Positions 54,512 to 63,000 of a DNA stretch of 64,000 nt are shown one piece after another. The stretch's first letter is position 1. The number at the start of each line of letters is the position of its first letter. Source of the stretch: Flavobacteria bacterium GWA2_35_26 (GTDB lineage Bacteria > Bacteroidota > Bacteroidia > Flavobacteriales > Flavobacteriaceae). The notes beneath the pieces are model-generated. The model did not search any database and was not told where the DNA came from. It worked only from the letters and a program-made list of their open reading frames with translations. Location of the stretch: NCBI GenBank assembly GCA_001800905.1, contig MGWH01000002.1:248001-312000 (forward strand), written 5' to 3'. Both the position numbers and the translations under genes were made by a program.

Positions 54512-55909
54512 TTATTTTTTCAACCAATTGTTGGTAAACACACAGTCCCTGTATTCACCTACAATTTTAATATAAGTATCTTTAATTTTTTCGTCAAACC
54601 ATTTAGCAATTGCTTTGATTTGCTTTTCTTTCAAAGCCAAATCCTTGATTTTAGTATAGTCTTTTGCATAATCTGCCGTATGCTCATTAATTCGGTTAGT
54701 AACAGTAATTAATTTGTACTGTTTTTTACCTTCTTGAGGTTCTTCAGGATAAGCCGAAGAAACTTCATTTTCTTTTAAATTAGACACCTGTGCATACAAA
54801 GCTGGGTCCATTTTAGTCAATTCAAAACGGGTATCTTGTGTTTTAGGATTAATTAAAGTTCCTCCGTTGGTTTTGGTTTCTTTTTCATCAGACAATGTTC
54901 TTGCTGCCTCTGCAAAAGTAATTTCCTTATCCATAATTCGCTTGCGAATCAAATTGATTTTTTCTTTTGCTTCTTGCAACGATTCTTCGGTAACTTTAGG
55001 TGCCAATAAAATGTGACGCAATTCAATTTCTTGCCCTTTGATCTTTTCAACATAAATAATATGATAGCCAAAATCCGTTTCAAATGGCGCTGATATTTCT
55101 CCCTCAGCCAAACTAAATGCAACTTCTTTAAATTCTTTTACAAATGGTGTTTTGCGATTCATTTTATAAAATCCCCCGCTTGCTCTAGAACCTGGGTCTT
55201 GCGAGTACAAAACAGCCTTAGTTGCAAAACTAGATCCTTCTTGGATTTCTTTCTTGAAACCATTCAGACGATCAATAACTTTTTGCTTGTCAGCATCTGA
55301 AATTTTAGGTTTTACAACGATTTGAGCTACTTCCATTTCGGCACCAAAAACAGGTAATTCGTCTTTTGGAATTCTCTTAAAAAAGTTACGCACTTCTTCA
55401 GGTGTAATTTGCACATCGTCTACAATTTTCTTTTGCATTTCTGATGTTAGCTTATTTTCTTTTAAAACATCAAAGAAGTAAGTTCTGAATTCTTCTTCGT
55501 TATTTTTTTTATAGTACTCTACAATTTTGTCCATCGAACCCAATTGTTCTGTCATATAGCCTAAACGCTCATCCATCATTGCTTTCACTTCAGTGTCAGT
55601 TACCTTAACACTATCTTGAACAGCTTGGTGAGCATACAATTTATCTTCCATTAGTTTACCTAACATTTGACATCTAGTTATATCCTTTACAGAACCTCCT
55701 TGACTTGAAATCTCTAGATAGGCTTTGTCAATATCAGAATCTAAAATGATGTAATCTCCAACAGTCGCAATTACACCATCAATTTTCATTTTCTTAGATG
55801 AATCGGTTTTTGGAGCCTCTTTTACAGGTTGATCTTTAATCACTTCTTGAGCAGAAAGAGATATTACAGAGAAAAGGACCAAGAAAAAAGAAAGTAGTTT
55901 CTTATTCAT
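54512..55909 (-). CDS. SurA-like periplasmic peptidyl-prolyl isomerase/chaperone
   Basis: The 465-residue protein has a signal peptide (MNKKLLSFFLVLFSVISLSAQ), a SurA-type N-terminal helical domain (about 45-185) and two parvulin domains. The first begins with EMEVAQIVVKPKI, the second with EIELRHILLAPKV; each has the GGFYKMNR or NGGTLINPK core. It should chaperone outer-membrane proteins such as the barrel protein at the window start. The start is the ATG at 55909; one at 55942 gives an 11-residue extension without signal features. Divergent from prfC across a 356-base gap. Confidence 0.9.
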   Translation of the reverse strand: MNKKLLSFFLVLFSVISLSAQEVIKDQPVKEAPKTDSSKKMKIDGVIATVGDYIILDSDIDKAYLEISSQGGSVKDITRCQMLGKLMEDKLYAHQAVQDSVKVTDTEVKAMMDERLGYMTEQLGSMDKIVEYYKKNNEEEFRTYFFDVLKENKLTSEMQKKIVDDVQITPEEVRNFFKRIPKDELPVFGAEMEVAQIVVKPKISDADKQKVIDRLNGFKKEIQEGSSFATKAVLYSQDPGSRASGGFYKMNRKTPFVKEFKEVAFSLAEGEISAPFETDFGYHIIYVEKIKGQEIELRHILLAPKVTEESLQEAKEKINLIRKRIMDKEITFAEAARTLSDEKETKTNGGTLINPKTQDTRFELTKMDPALYAQVSNLKENEVSSAYPEEPQEGKKQYKLITVTNRINEHTADYAKDYTKIKDLALKEKQIKAIAKWFDEKIKDTYIKIVGEYRDCVFTNNWLKK

Positions 55910-56006
55910 AAAAGTGGTAATGGATGGTAATTGAAATCGCATTGTTTGATTTTTATTTTTCAGCCTTCTATTACTAATTCAAGAAGCCTAAATTTATTAT
56001 TGCCAA

Positions 56007-56036
56007 CAAAAATAACAATTCAATTAGAGAATGCAA
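56007..56036 (-). promoter_or_regulatory. Promoter of the SurA-like gene (TTG-19-TATTTTTG)
   Basis: On the minus strand TTG (56036-56034) and TATTTTTG (56014-56007) are 19 bases apart, a full match to the Bacteroidota consensus. The 5' UTR would be about 95 bases. Confidence 0.65.
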
Positions 56037-56118
56037 GTGAACTGAGTACTATTAACAAAAAATTAGTAGGGATAAGACGGAATTAGTAAAGCAACCTAAA
56101 TAGCGGCAGAAAAGAAAG

Positions 56119-56196
56119 GCCCTAGCCCTGATGGCAGCGACATCCTTTGACGGCGGGGTTCGCCGGCAAAGATAGAGCGCACAGCAGGATAAGCTA
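56119..56196 (+). repeat. Structured flavobacterial intergenic repeat, copy A
   Basis: The plus strand holds TAGCCCTGATGGCAGCGACA, then TCC, a hairpin CTTTG-A-CGGCG with GGGTT loop and CGCCG-G-CAAAG, then GATAGAGCGCACAGCAGG and ATAAGCTA. The outer stem TAGC/GCTA and inner stem CCTG/CAGG are separated by ATAA on the 3' side. It is much more G+C-rich than its surroundings. Homologous to copies at 18321 and 37475. Located between the divergent SurA-like and prfC genes, upstream of the prfC -7 box. Confidence 0.7.
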
Positions 56197-56240
56197 ACTA
56201 GAAAAGCTTTTGGAATTAGTTAATTAATGAAGTAAATAGT

Positions 56241-56248
56241 ATTTTTGC
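56241..56248 (+). promoter_or_regulatory. Promoter -7 box (TATTTTTG) of prfC
   Basis: An exact TAnnTTTG match about 18 bases before the prfC ATG (position may be off by one). A TTG lies 28 bases upstream, too far for a normal -33. Confidence 0.5.
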
Positions 56249-56265
56249 AATCCATTATAGCAATT

Positions 56266-57855
56266 ATGAGTTTTTTAGAAGAAATACAACGCAGAAGAAC
56301 CTTTGGAATTATTTCGCATCCCGATGCGGGAAAGACGACTTTAACTGAAAAATTACTTCTTTTTGGAGGTGCGATTCAGGAAGCGGGTGCCGTGAAAAAT
56401 AATAAAATTAAAAAAGGGGCAACTTCTGACTTTATGGAAATTGAACGTCAAAGAGGAATTTCGGTTTCGACTTCGGTTTTAGCATTCAATTACAAAGAGA
56501 AAAAAATCAACATTCTTGACACACCTGGTCACAAGGATTTTGCCGAGGATACATTTCGAACGTTGACTGCCGTAGATAGTGTGATTGTGGTGATTGACGT
56601 TGCTAAAGGGGTGGAAGAACAAACTGAAAAATTGGTTTCGGTTTGTCGAATGAGAAATATTCCGATTATTGTTTTCATTAATAAATTAGACCGAGAAGGA
56701 AAAGACGCTTTTGACTTGATGGACGAAGTGGAGCAAAAACTAGGCTTGACCGTTACGCCTTTGAGTTTTCCTATTGGAATGGGTTATGACTTCCAGGGGA
56801 TTTACAATTTATGGGAACAAAATATTAATTTATTTAGCGGAGATAGCCGTAAAAATATTGAAGAAACCATTGCTTTTTCAGACGTTCAAAGTCCTGAATT
56901 AGAAAAAATAATTGGTCAAAAACCAGCCGATAAATTGCGTGAAGAATTGGAATTGATTGACGAAGTCTATCCAAAATTTGATCGTCAAGATTATTTGGAC
57001 GGTAAATTACAACCCGTGTTTTTTGGTTCGGCTTTGAATAATTTTGGAGTTCGAGAATTGTTGGATTGCTTTGTTGCCATTGCACCTTCGCCTCGCGCTA
57101 AAGATTCAGAGACGCGTTTAGTGGATCCAAAAGAAGAGAAAATGTCTGGTTTTGTATTTAAGATTCACGCGAATATGGACCCTAAACACCGCGACCGTTT
57201 GGCCTTTATCAAAATTGTTTCGGGCACTTTTGAACGTAACAAACCGTACTATCATGTTCGCCAAAAAAAGAATTTAAAATTCTCTAGTCCAAATGCTTTT
57301 TTTGCTGAAAAAAAAGAGATTGTAGACATCTCCTACCCTGGAGATATTGTAGGATTGCATGATACGGGTAACTTCAAAATTGGAGATACCTTGACCGAAG
57401 GCGAAGTAATGAGCTTTAAAGGAATTCCGAGTTTCTCTCCAGAACATTTCCGTTACATCAATAATGCCGACCCATTAAAAGCAAAACAACTAGACAAAGG
57501 TGTTGACCAGTTAATGGACGAAGGTGTGGCACAGTTGTTTACTTTAGAAATGAATAACCGTAAGATTATTGGAACGGTTGGAGCCTTACAATACGAAGTA
57601 ATTCAATACCGTTTGGAACACGAATACGGCGCTAAATGTACCTATGAAAATTTCCCAGTACACAAAGCGTGTTGGGTGAAGCCAGACGATGCAAAAAGTG
57701 ACGAATTCAAAGAATTCAAACGTATCAAGCAAAAGTTTTTGGCACACGACAAATACGGCCAATTGGTATTTTTAGCTGATTCCGATTTTACAATTCAAAT
57801 GACACAGAGTAAGTATCCCAATGTGAAGTTGTTTTTTACTTCGGAATTTGAATAA
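56266..57855 (+). CDS. prfC: Peptide chain release factor 3
   Basis: The 529-residue translational GTPase recycles RF1 and RF2 after termination. It has G1 SHPDAGKTTLTEKLL, the switch region RQRGISVSTSVLAF, G3 DTPGHKDFAEDT and G4 NKLDREG, followed by the RF3-specific C-terminal domains (RNKPYYHVRQKKNLKF, QYEVIQYRLEHEYGA). The start is the ATG at 56266 (MSFLEEIQRRRTFG), preceded closely by the -7 box; an upstream TTG extension has no family match. Its stop codon abuts the stop of the convergent decarboxylase gene without any gap, and no terminator lies between them. Confidence 0.96.
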   Translation: MSFLEEIQRRRTFGIISHPDAGKTTLTEKLLLFGGAIQEAGAVKNNKIKKGATSDFMEIERQRGISVSTSVLAFNYKEKKINILDTPGHKDFAEDTFRTLTAVDSVIVVIDVAKGVEEQTEKLVSVCRMRNIPIIVFINKLDREGKDAFDLMDEVEQKLGLTVTPLSFPIGMGYDFQGIYNLWEQNINLFSGDSRKNIEETIAFSDVQSPELEKIIGQKPADKLREELELIDEVYPKFDRQDYLDGKLQPVFFGSALNNFGVRELLDCFVAIAPSPRAKDSETRLVDPKEEKMSGFVFKIHANMDPKHRDRLAFIKIVSGTFERNKPYYHVRQKKNLKFSSPNAFFAEKKEIVDISYPGDIVGLHDTGNFKIGDTLTEGEVMSFKGIPSFSPEHFRYINNADPLKAKQLDKGVDQLMDEGVAQLFTLEMNNRKIIGTVGALQYEVIQYRLEHEYGAKCTYENFPVHKACWVKPDDAKSDEFKEFKRIKQKFLAHDKYGQLVFLADSDFTIQMTQSKYPNVKLFFTSEFE

Positions 57856-59016
57856 TTAGAAACTGAATTCGTATTCGTTTTCAACTACTTCTTCGCAGTT
57901 TTGAATATCTAAAATCAAATTATCAATTTGCTCTTTGGTCACATTGGGCATACAAATGATATGAGAAATAGTTTCTTGAGTTGCCAACTGCCATTTGGAA
58001 ATGATAGTATCATGTACTTTGGGGAACACAATCGTAATCGCGCTGGGATTTCTCCATGCTGGAATCCCAATTTCATTCAATCTTTTTTCGCAATAAGCAG
58101 CTACTTCAAGACTGTTTTGGAATCGTTGGCGCAAGCCTTCTACACCCATTCTTTTTAACGCATACCATAAAAATAATGGACTGTGACCATTTCTTGAACC
58201 GGTAATCGTAGTATCAAAGGAACCGATATAAGAAACACCTTTAGCAATCCTATCGCGATTGGATTTTTTGGTAATAATAACTCCTGAAGGAATTGGCGAA
58301 CCAATAAACTTGTGACCACTTATCGCCACACTGTCGGCACCATCTTTAAAATCAAAAGGGACTCTAGGTTCTACAAAAGCACCATAACTTCCCGCAAGGG
58401 CCGCATCGCAATGAATATAACTATCTTGAATGGCTAGACTCTTTAATATGGATTTAATTCTAGCCACATCGTCCTTGGCTTCTTTCATCGTAGTGCCGTA
58501 ATTAGCTAACACAATGGCTGGCTTATCGCGATTGATGCGCAAGGTGTTTTCTAAATCGGTATAATCAACTTCTCCATTTTCTTGCGAACGAATCACAATA
58601 CTTGGAATGTTTAACAAATGGATGTTCTTACGAATACTATAATGCGTCGATTCTGAATAATACACCATACCTTTTGGATACAACTCTCTAGCTAAATACA
58701 AACCATACAAATTACTTTCGGAACCACCATTGGTAACATAACCCCAATAATCATTAGGGTCAGCTCTAAATAGCTTGGCAAAAAAACCAACTACTTCTCG
58801 CTCGAGTTCGTGCGTTTTAACTTTATTAATAGAATTTTCAAACGGATCGCCCACATTGTTAATTGGGTATTTTAAAAATGGCATGATTTCCGAAAAATCA
58901 AAATCTTTAGACACCGGATAACCAATAGAATTCTCATTAGAAATATCAATTAGTTGTTCCAAAGTTACTATTCGTTGCTTGTCTGTATCAGTAAGAAAGT
59001 CTGAATGTAATTCCAT
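57856..59016 (-). CDS. PLP-dependent histidine decarboxylase-like enzyme
   Basis: The 386-residue enzyme belongs to group II PLP decarboxylases and resembles the bacterial histidine decarboxylases of Klebsiella and Photobacterium in length and motifs. It has NSIGYPVSKDFDF near the start, GYVTNGGSESNLYG (93-106), STHYSIRK with H125, IHCDAALAGSYG with D204 for the pyridine nitrogen and SGHKFIGSPIPSG with the PLP lysine K236, then GSRNGHSPLFLW. Histidine to histamine is the expected reaction, but serine and other decarboxylases share these motifs. The start is the ATG at 59016. It is divergent from an Lrp regulator, which may control it. Confidence 0.8.
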   Translation of the reverse strand: MELHSDFLTDTDKQRIVTLEQLIDISNENSIGYPVSKDFDFSEIMPFLKYPINNVGDPFENSINKVKTHELEREVVGFFAKLFRADPNDYWGYVTNGGSESNLYGLYLARELYPKGMVYYSESTHYSIRKNIHLLNIPSIVIRSQENGEVDYTDLENTLRINRDKPAIVLANYGTTMKEAKDDVARIKSILKSLAIQDSYIHCDAALAGSYGAFVEPRVPFDFKDGADSVAISGHKFIGSPIPSGVIITKKSNRDRIAKGVSYIGSFDTTITGSRNGHSPLFLWYALKRMGVEGLRQRFQNSLEVAAYCEKRLNEIGIPAWRNPSAITIVFPKVHDTIISKWQLATQETISHIICMPNVTKEQIDNLILDIQNCEEVVENEYEFSF

Positions 59017-59095
59017 TGTTTTTTTTGTAAATGTAGATTTATTTTTAAAATTTTCTAAATTATACAAATAATCAATAGTAAAATTCCAATAATTT

Positions 59096-59118
59096 ATACA
59101 TTAGCAGAATATATGTAT
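59096..59118. promoter_or_regulatory. Inverted repeat ATACAT-11-ATGTAT between decarboxylase and Lrp genes
   Basis: Two exact 6-base arms (59096-59101 and 59113-59118) lie in the 147-base divergent region. This size and spacing suit a dimeric regulator such as Lrp/AsnC. Autoregulation and control of the decarboxylase gene are inferred. Confidence 0.35.
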
Positions 59119-59163
59119 TGAATCGTCACGTAAGAATTAACAAAACAATAAAAATATTTTAAA

Positions 59164-59619
59164 ATGGACGCTATTGACAAACGAATTCTGATGGTTTTAC
59201 AAAACGATGCTAAAGCCAACATCAAAATTATTGCTGAAAAGTCAGGTTTATCAGTCTCACCTACCTTTGCAAGAATAAAGAAACTAGAACAATTGGGCTA
59301 CATTAAAAAATATGTCGCACTATTAGATGAAGTGAAAATTGGAAAATTTATTCAGGTTTTTTGCCAAGTCACCTTATCGATTCATTCCAAGGAAGTGATA
59401 GACAATTTCAAAAAGCAAATTGCAAAATTACATGATGTTATGGGATGTTATCATGTTTCGGGAAACTATGATTTTTTATTAAAAATTGCAGTCAAAGACA
59501 TGAATGAATACCAACAATTTGCAGTAGAAAAATTATCTGTCATTGAAGGAATATCCAATGTTCAAAGCACTTTTGTTTTAGAGGAAATTAAAAACGAAGT
59601 AGCACATAAACTACAATAA
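59164..59619 (+). CDS. Lrp/AsnC family regulator, divergent from the decarboxylase
   Basis: The 151-residue regulator has the HTH (IDKRILMVLQNDAKANIKIIA, then SVSPTFARIKKLEQLGYIKKY) and the RAM effector domain (FCQVTLSIHSKEV, HVSGNYDFLLKIAV). It is clearly homologous to the other Lrp regulator of the window (46332-46796), though distinct in detail. The likely targets are itself and the adjacent decarboxylase gene, with an amino acid, perhaps histidine, as ligand. It ends at a terminator shared with the DUF3467 gene. Confidence 0.9.
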   Translation: MDAIDKRILMVLQNDAKANIKIIAEKSGLSVSPTFARIKKLEQLGYIKKYVALLDEVKIGKFIQVFCQVTLSIHSKEVIDNFKKQIAKLHDVMGCYHVSGNYDFLLKIAVKDMNEYQQFAVEKLSVIEGISNVQSTFVLEEIKNEVAHKLQ

Positions 59620-59645
59620 AAAAGGCTCCATTTCTGGAGCCTTTT
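59618..59645. terminator. Bidirectional terminator between the Lrp and DUF3467 genes
   Basis: Arms AAAAGGCTCCA and TGGAGCCTTTT around TTTC, between convergent genes, start at the Lrp stop codon. Confidence 0.9.
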
Positions 59646-59650
59646 ACTTA

Positions 59651-59953
59651 TTAAGCTTGTCCCGCAGGACCAAAATTCAATGGAATTGGAGCTTGTTCAG
59701 TGTCTTTGATTTCGCCATGAGCGACTTCAAATCGGTGAATATTTTCTCCAATGGCTTTCAACAATCTCTTTGCATGCTGAGGCGTTAAAACAATTCTTGA
59801 TTTTACTTTTGCTTTAGGAATGCCTGGCATAATGCTTACAAAATCTAAAACAAATTCAGAAGAAGAATGATTGATAATGGCCAAATTAGAATAAATTCCT
59901 TCGGCTGTTTGCTCATCCAACTCAATGTTGATCTGGTCTTGTTGCTCTGTCAT
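59651..59953 (-). CDS. DUF3467 protein downstream of rpoC
   Basis: The 100-residue protein matches DUF3467: QINIELDEQTAEGIYSNLA, then HSSSEFVLDFVSIMPG, KVKSRIVLTPQHAKRLL and a short tail. It has no membrane segment. The function is unknown; the family is regularly found directly after rpoC in this phylum, which suggests expression with the transcription machinery. Here a hairpin (59971-59998) lies between rpoC and this gene, so only readthrough would join them. Confidence 0.85.
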   Translation of the reverse strand: MTEQQDQINIELDEQTAEGIYSNLAIINHSSSEFVLDFVSIMPGIPKAKVKSRIVLTPQHAKRLLKAIGENIHRFEVAHGEIKDTEQAPIPLNFGPAGQA

Positions 59954-59958
59954 AATAA

Positions 59959-59998
59959 AAAGATTAAAAAATCAAAGTCTGTATTGCTACAGACTTTG
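59959..59998 (-). terminator. Terminator between rpoC and the DUF3467 gene
   Basis: Perfect 12-base arms TCAAAGTCTGTA and TACAGACTTTGA around TTGC, followed on the minus strand by a T-rich run (TTTTTTAATCTTTTT). It precedes the DUF3467 gene start by only a few bases, so it may be an attenuator rather than a full stop. Confidence 0.8.
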
Positions 59999-60014
59999 AA
60001 ACTTGATATTTGAA

Positions 60015-63000
60015 TTAATAAATATACTCTTCTTTGTTAGCCATCATTTCGTTGTAGTCTTCTTTAGATCCTACAATCGTGTGATCGTATTCTCTCATAC
60101 CTGTACCAGCAGGAATTCTATGACCTACAATAACATTTTCTTTCAAGCCTTCTAAGTAATCTACTTTACCTGCAACAGCAGCTTCGTTTAATACTTTAGT
60201 AGTCTCTTGGAAAGAGGCTGCCGAAATAAATGATTTCGTTTGAAGAGATGCTCTCGTAATACCTTGAAGTACTGGAGTAGCAGTTGCTGTAATGACATCA
60301 CGAGCCACAACTAAGTTTTTATCTGTACGTTTCAATAACGAGTTTTCATCACGTAATTGACGAGGCGTAATGATTTGACCTGGTTTCAATGAATCCGAAT
60401 CACCTGCATCTTCTACCACTTTCATTCCGTATAACTTGTCGTTTTCTAAGATGAAATCTTTAGTATGAATCAATTGATCTTCTAAGAACAAAGTATCTCC
60501 TGGATCTTGAACTCGTACTTTACGCATCATTTGACGAATCACAACCTCGAAGTGTTTGTCGTTGATTTTTACCCCTTGTAAACGGTATACCTCTTGAATT
60601 TCGTTTACCAAGTACTGTTGAACAGCAGCTGGACCTTGAATTCTTAAGATATCGTCTGGAGTAATAGCACCGTCTGACAAAGGAACACCCGCTCTTACAA
60701 AGTCATTTTCTTGAACCAAGATTTGACTAGATAATTTCACTAAGTATTTCTTCACTTCACCGAATTTAGATTCGATGATGATTTCGCGATTACCACGTTT
60801 GATTTTTCCAAAAGAAACAACACCGTCGATTTCTGATACTACCGCTGGGTTTGAAGGATTACGAGCTTCTAACAACTCTGTAATTCTTGGTAAACCTCCA
60901 GTGATATCTCCTGATTTAGAAGAACGACGTGGAATTTTTACCAATACTTTACCTGCTTTAATTTTCTCACCATTGTCAACCATCAAGTGGGCTCCAACCG
61001 GTAAGTTATACGAACGGATTAATTCATTGTCTTTACCGTAAACCAATAAAGTTGGAATTAATTTTTTGTTTCTTGCTTCCGAAATTACTTTTTCTTGGAA
61101 ACCAGTTTGCTCATCGATTTCAACCATGAACGATTGTCCTTGCTCTAAATCTTCGTATGCAATTTTACCAGTAAACTCAGAAACAATAACTCCATTATAT
61201 GGATCCCATTTACAGATTACTTCTCCTTTTGCAACTGACTGTCCGTCTTTTACAAAAATACTAGAACCGTAAGGGATGTTATTTGTACTTAATAAAATAC
61301 CTGTTTTTTCATCGATCAATTTCAATTCAGTAGAACGAGAAACAACAATATCCACAGCGTTTCCTTCGCTATCTTCTCCTTTAACTGTTTTTAAATCTTC
61401 GATTTCTAATTTTCCTGGGAAACGAGCTACAATGCTTGATTCTTCAGAAATACCTCCTGCAACCCCTCCAACGTGGAACGTACGAAGTGTCAACTGTGTA
61501 CCTGGTTCTCCAATAGATTGTGCAGCAATAACTCCTACTGCCTCACCTCTTTGAGTCATTTTTCCAGTAGCTAAGTTTCTACCGTAACATTTAGCACAGA
61601 TTCCTTTTAATGCCTCACAAGTTAATGGAGAACGAACTTCTACTTTTTCAACTGGAGAAGCGTCGATAGCTTTCACAATTGCTTCTGTAATTTGTTGTCC
61701 TGACGCCACTAAAACTTCGTTTGTCAAAGGATTGATTACATCTTGTAATGCAACACGTCCAAGGATTCTTTCTCCTAAAGATTCTACGATTTCTTCGTTT
61801 TTCTTCAAAGCTGAAACTTCAACACCTCTTAAAGTACCACAATCATCGATGTTTACAATAACGTCTTGAGAAACGTCATGTAATCTTCTTGTCAAGTATC
61901 CTGCATCCGCAGTTTTAAGAGCCGTATCGGCAAGACCTTTACGAGCACCGTGAGTAGAAATAAAGTACTCAAGGATAGAAAGACCTTCTTTAAAGTTAGA
62001 TAAAATCGGGTTTTCAATAATTTCACCACCACCAGCAGTCGATTTTTTAGGCTTAGCCATCAAACCACGCATACCAGTTAACTGACGAATTTGTTCTTTA
62101 GATCCCCTTGCTCCAGAGTCAAGCATCATGTAAACAGAGTTGAAACCTTGTTGGTCTTCTCTAATGTTTTTCATTGCTGCTTCTGTCAATTGAGCATTGG
62201 TAGAAGTCCATACATCAATAACTTGGTTGTAACGTTCGTTATTAGTGATAAGACCCATGTTATAGTTAGCAGAAATACCTTCAACTTGCTCTCTAGCATC
62301 TGCAATTAATTTTGTTTTTTGTTCTGGAATTCTAATATCACCTAATGAGAATGACAATCCACCTTTGAAGGCAAATTTATACCCCATATCTTTCATATTA
62401 TCCAAGAAAGCAGCTGTAGTAGGTACATCAGTAACACTTAAAATGTGACCGATAATATCTCTTAAGTTTTTCTTAGTTAATACATCATTGATATATCCAG
62501 CAGCTTCAGGAACTACTTCATTAAACAAAACACGACCTGCAGTAGTTTGGATTATTTTGTAAACCAACTCTCCATTTTCGTTAAAATCTTTTGCTCTAAT
62601 TTTCACACGAGCATTCAATTCTAATTGTCCTTCGTTTAATGCAATGTTTACCTCTTCAGCAGAATAGAAAGTCAAATCTTGACCTAAAATTTTATGCTCA
62701 GGAGTTGACAAACGCTCTTTGGTCATGTAATACAGACCCAAAACCATGTCCTGAGAAGGTACCGTGATAGGTGCTCCATTCGCAGGGTTCAAAATATTGT
62801 GAGAAGCCAACATTAATAATTGTGCTTCCAAAATTGCTTCTGGTCCTAATGGCAAGTGAACTGCCATCTGGTCACCATCAAAATCCGCGTTGAACGCCGT
62901 ACACACTAAAGGGTGCAATTGGATTGCTTTTCCTTCAATTAATTTGGGTTGGAACGCTTGGATACCTAAACGGTGCAAAGTAGGAGCACGATTCAGTAAT

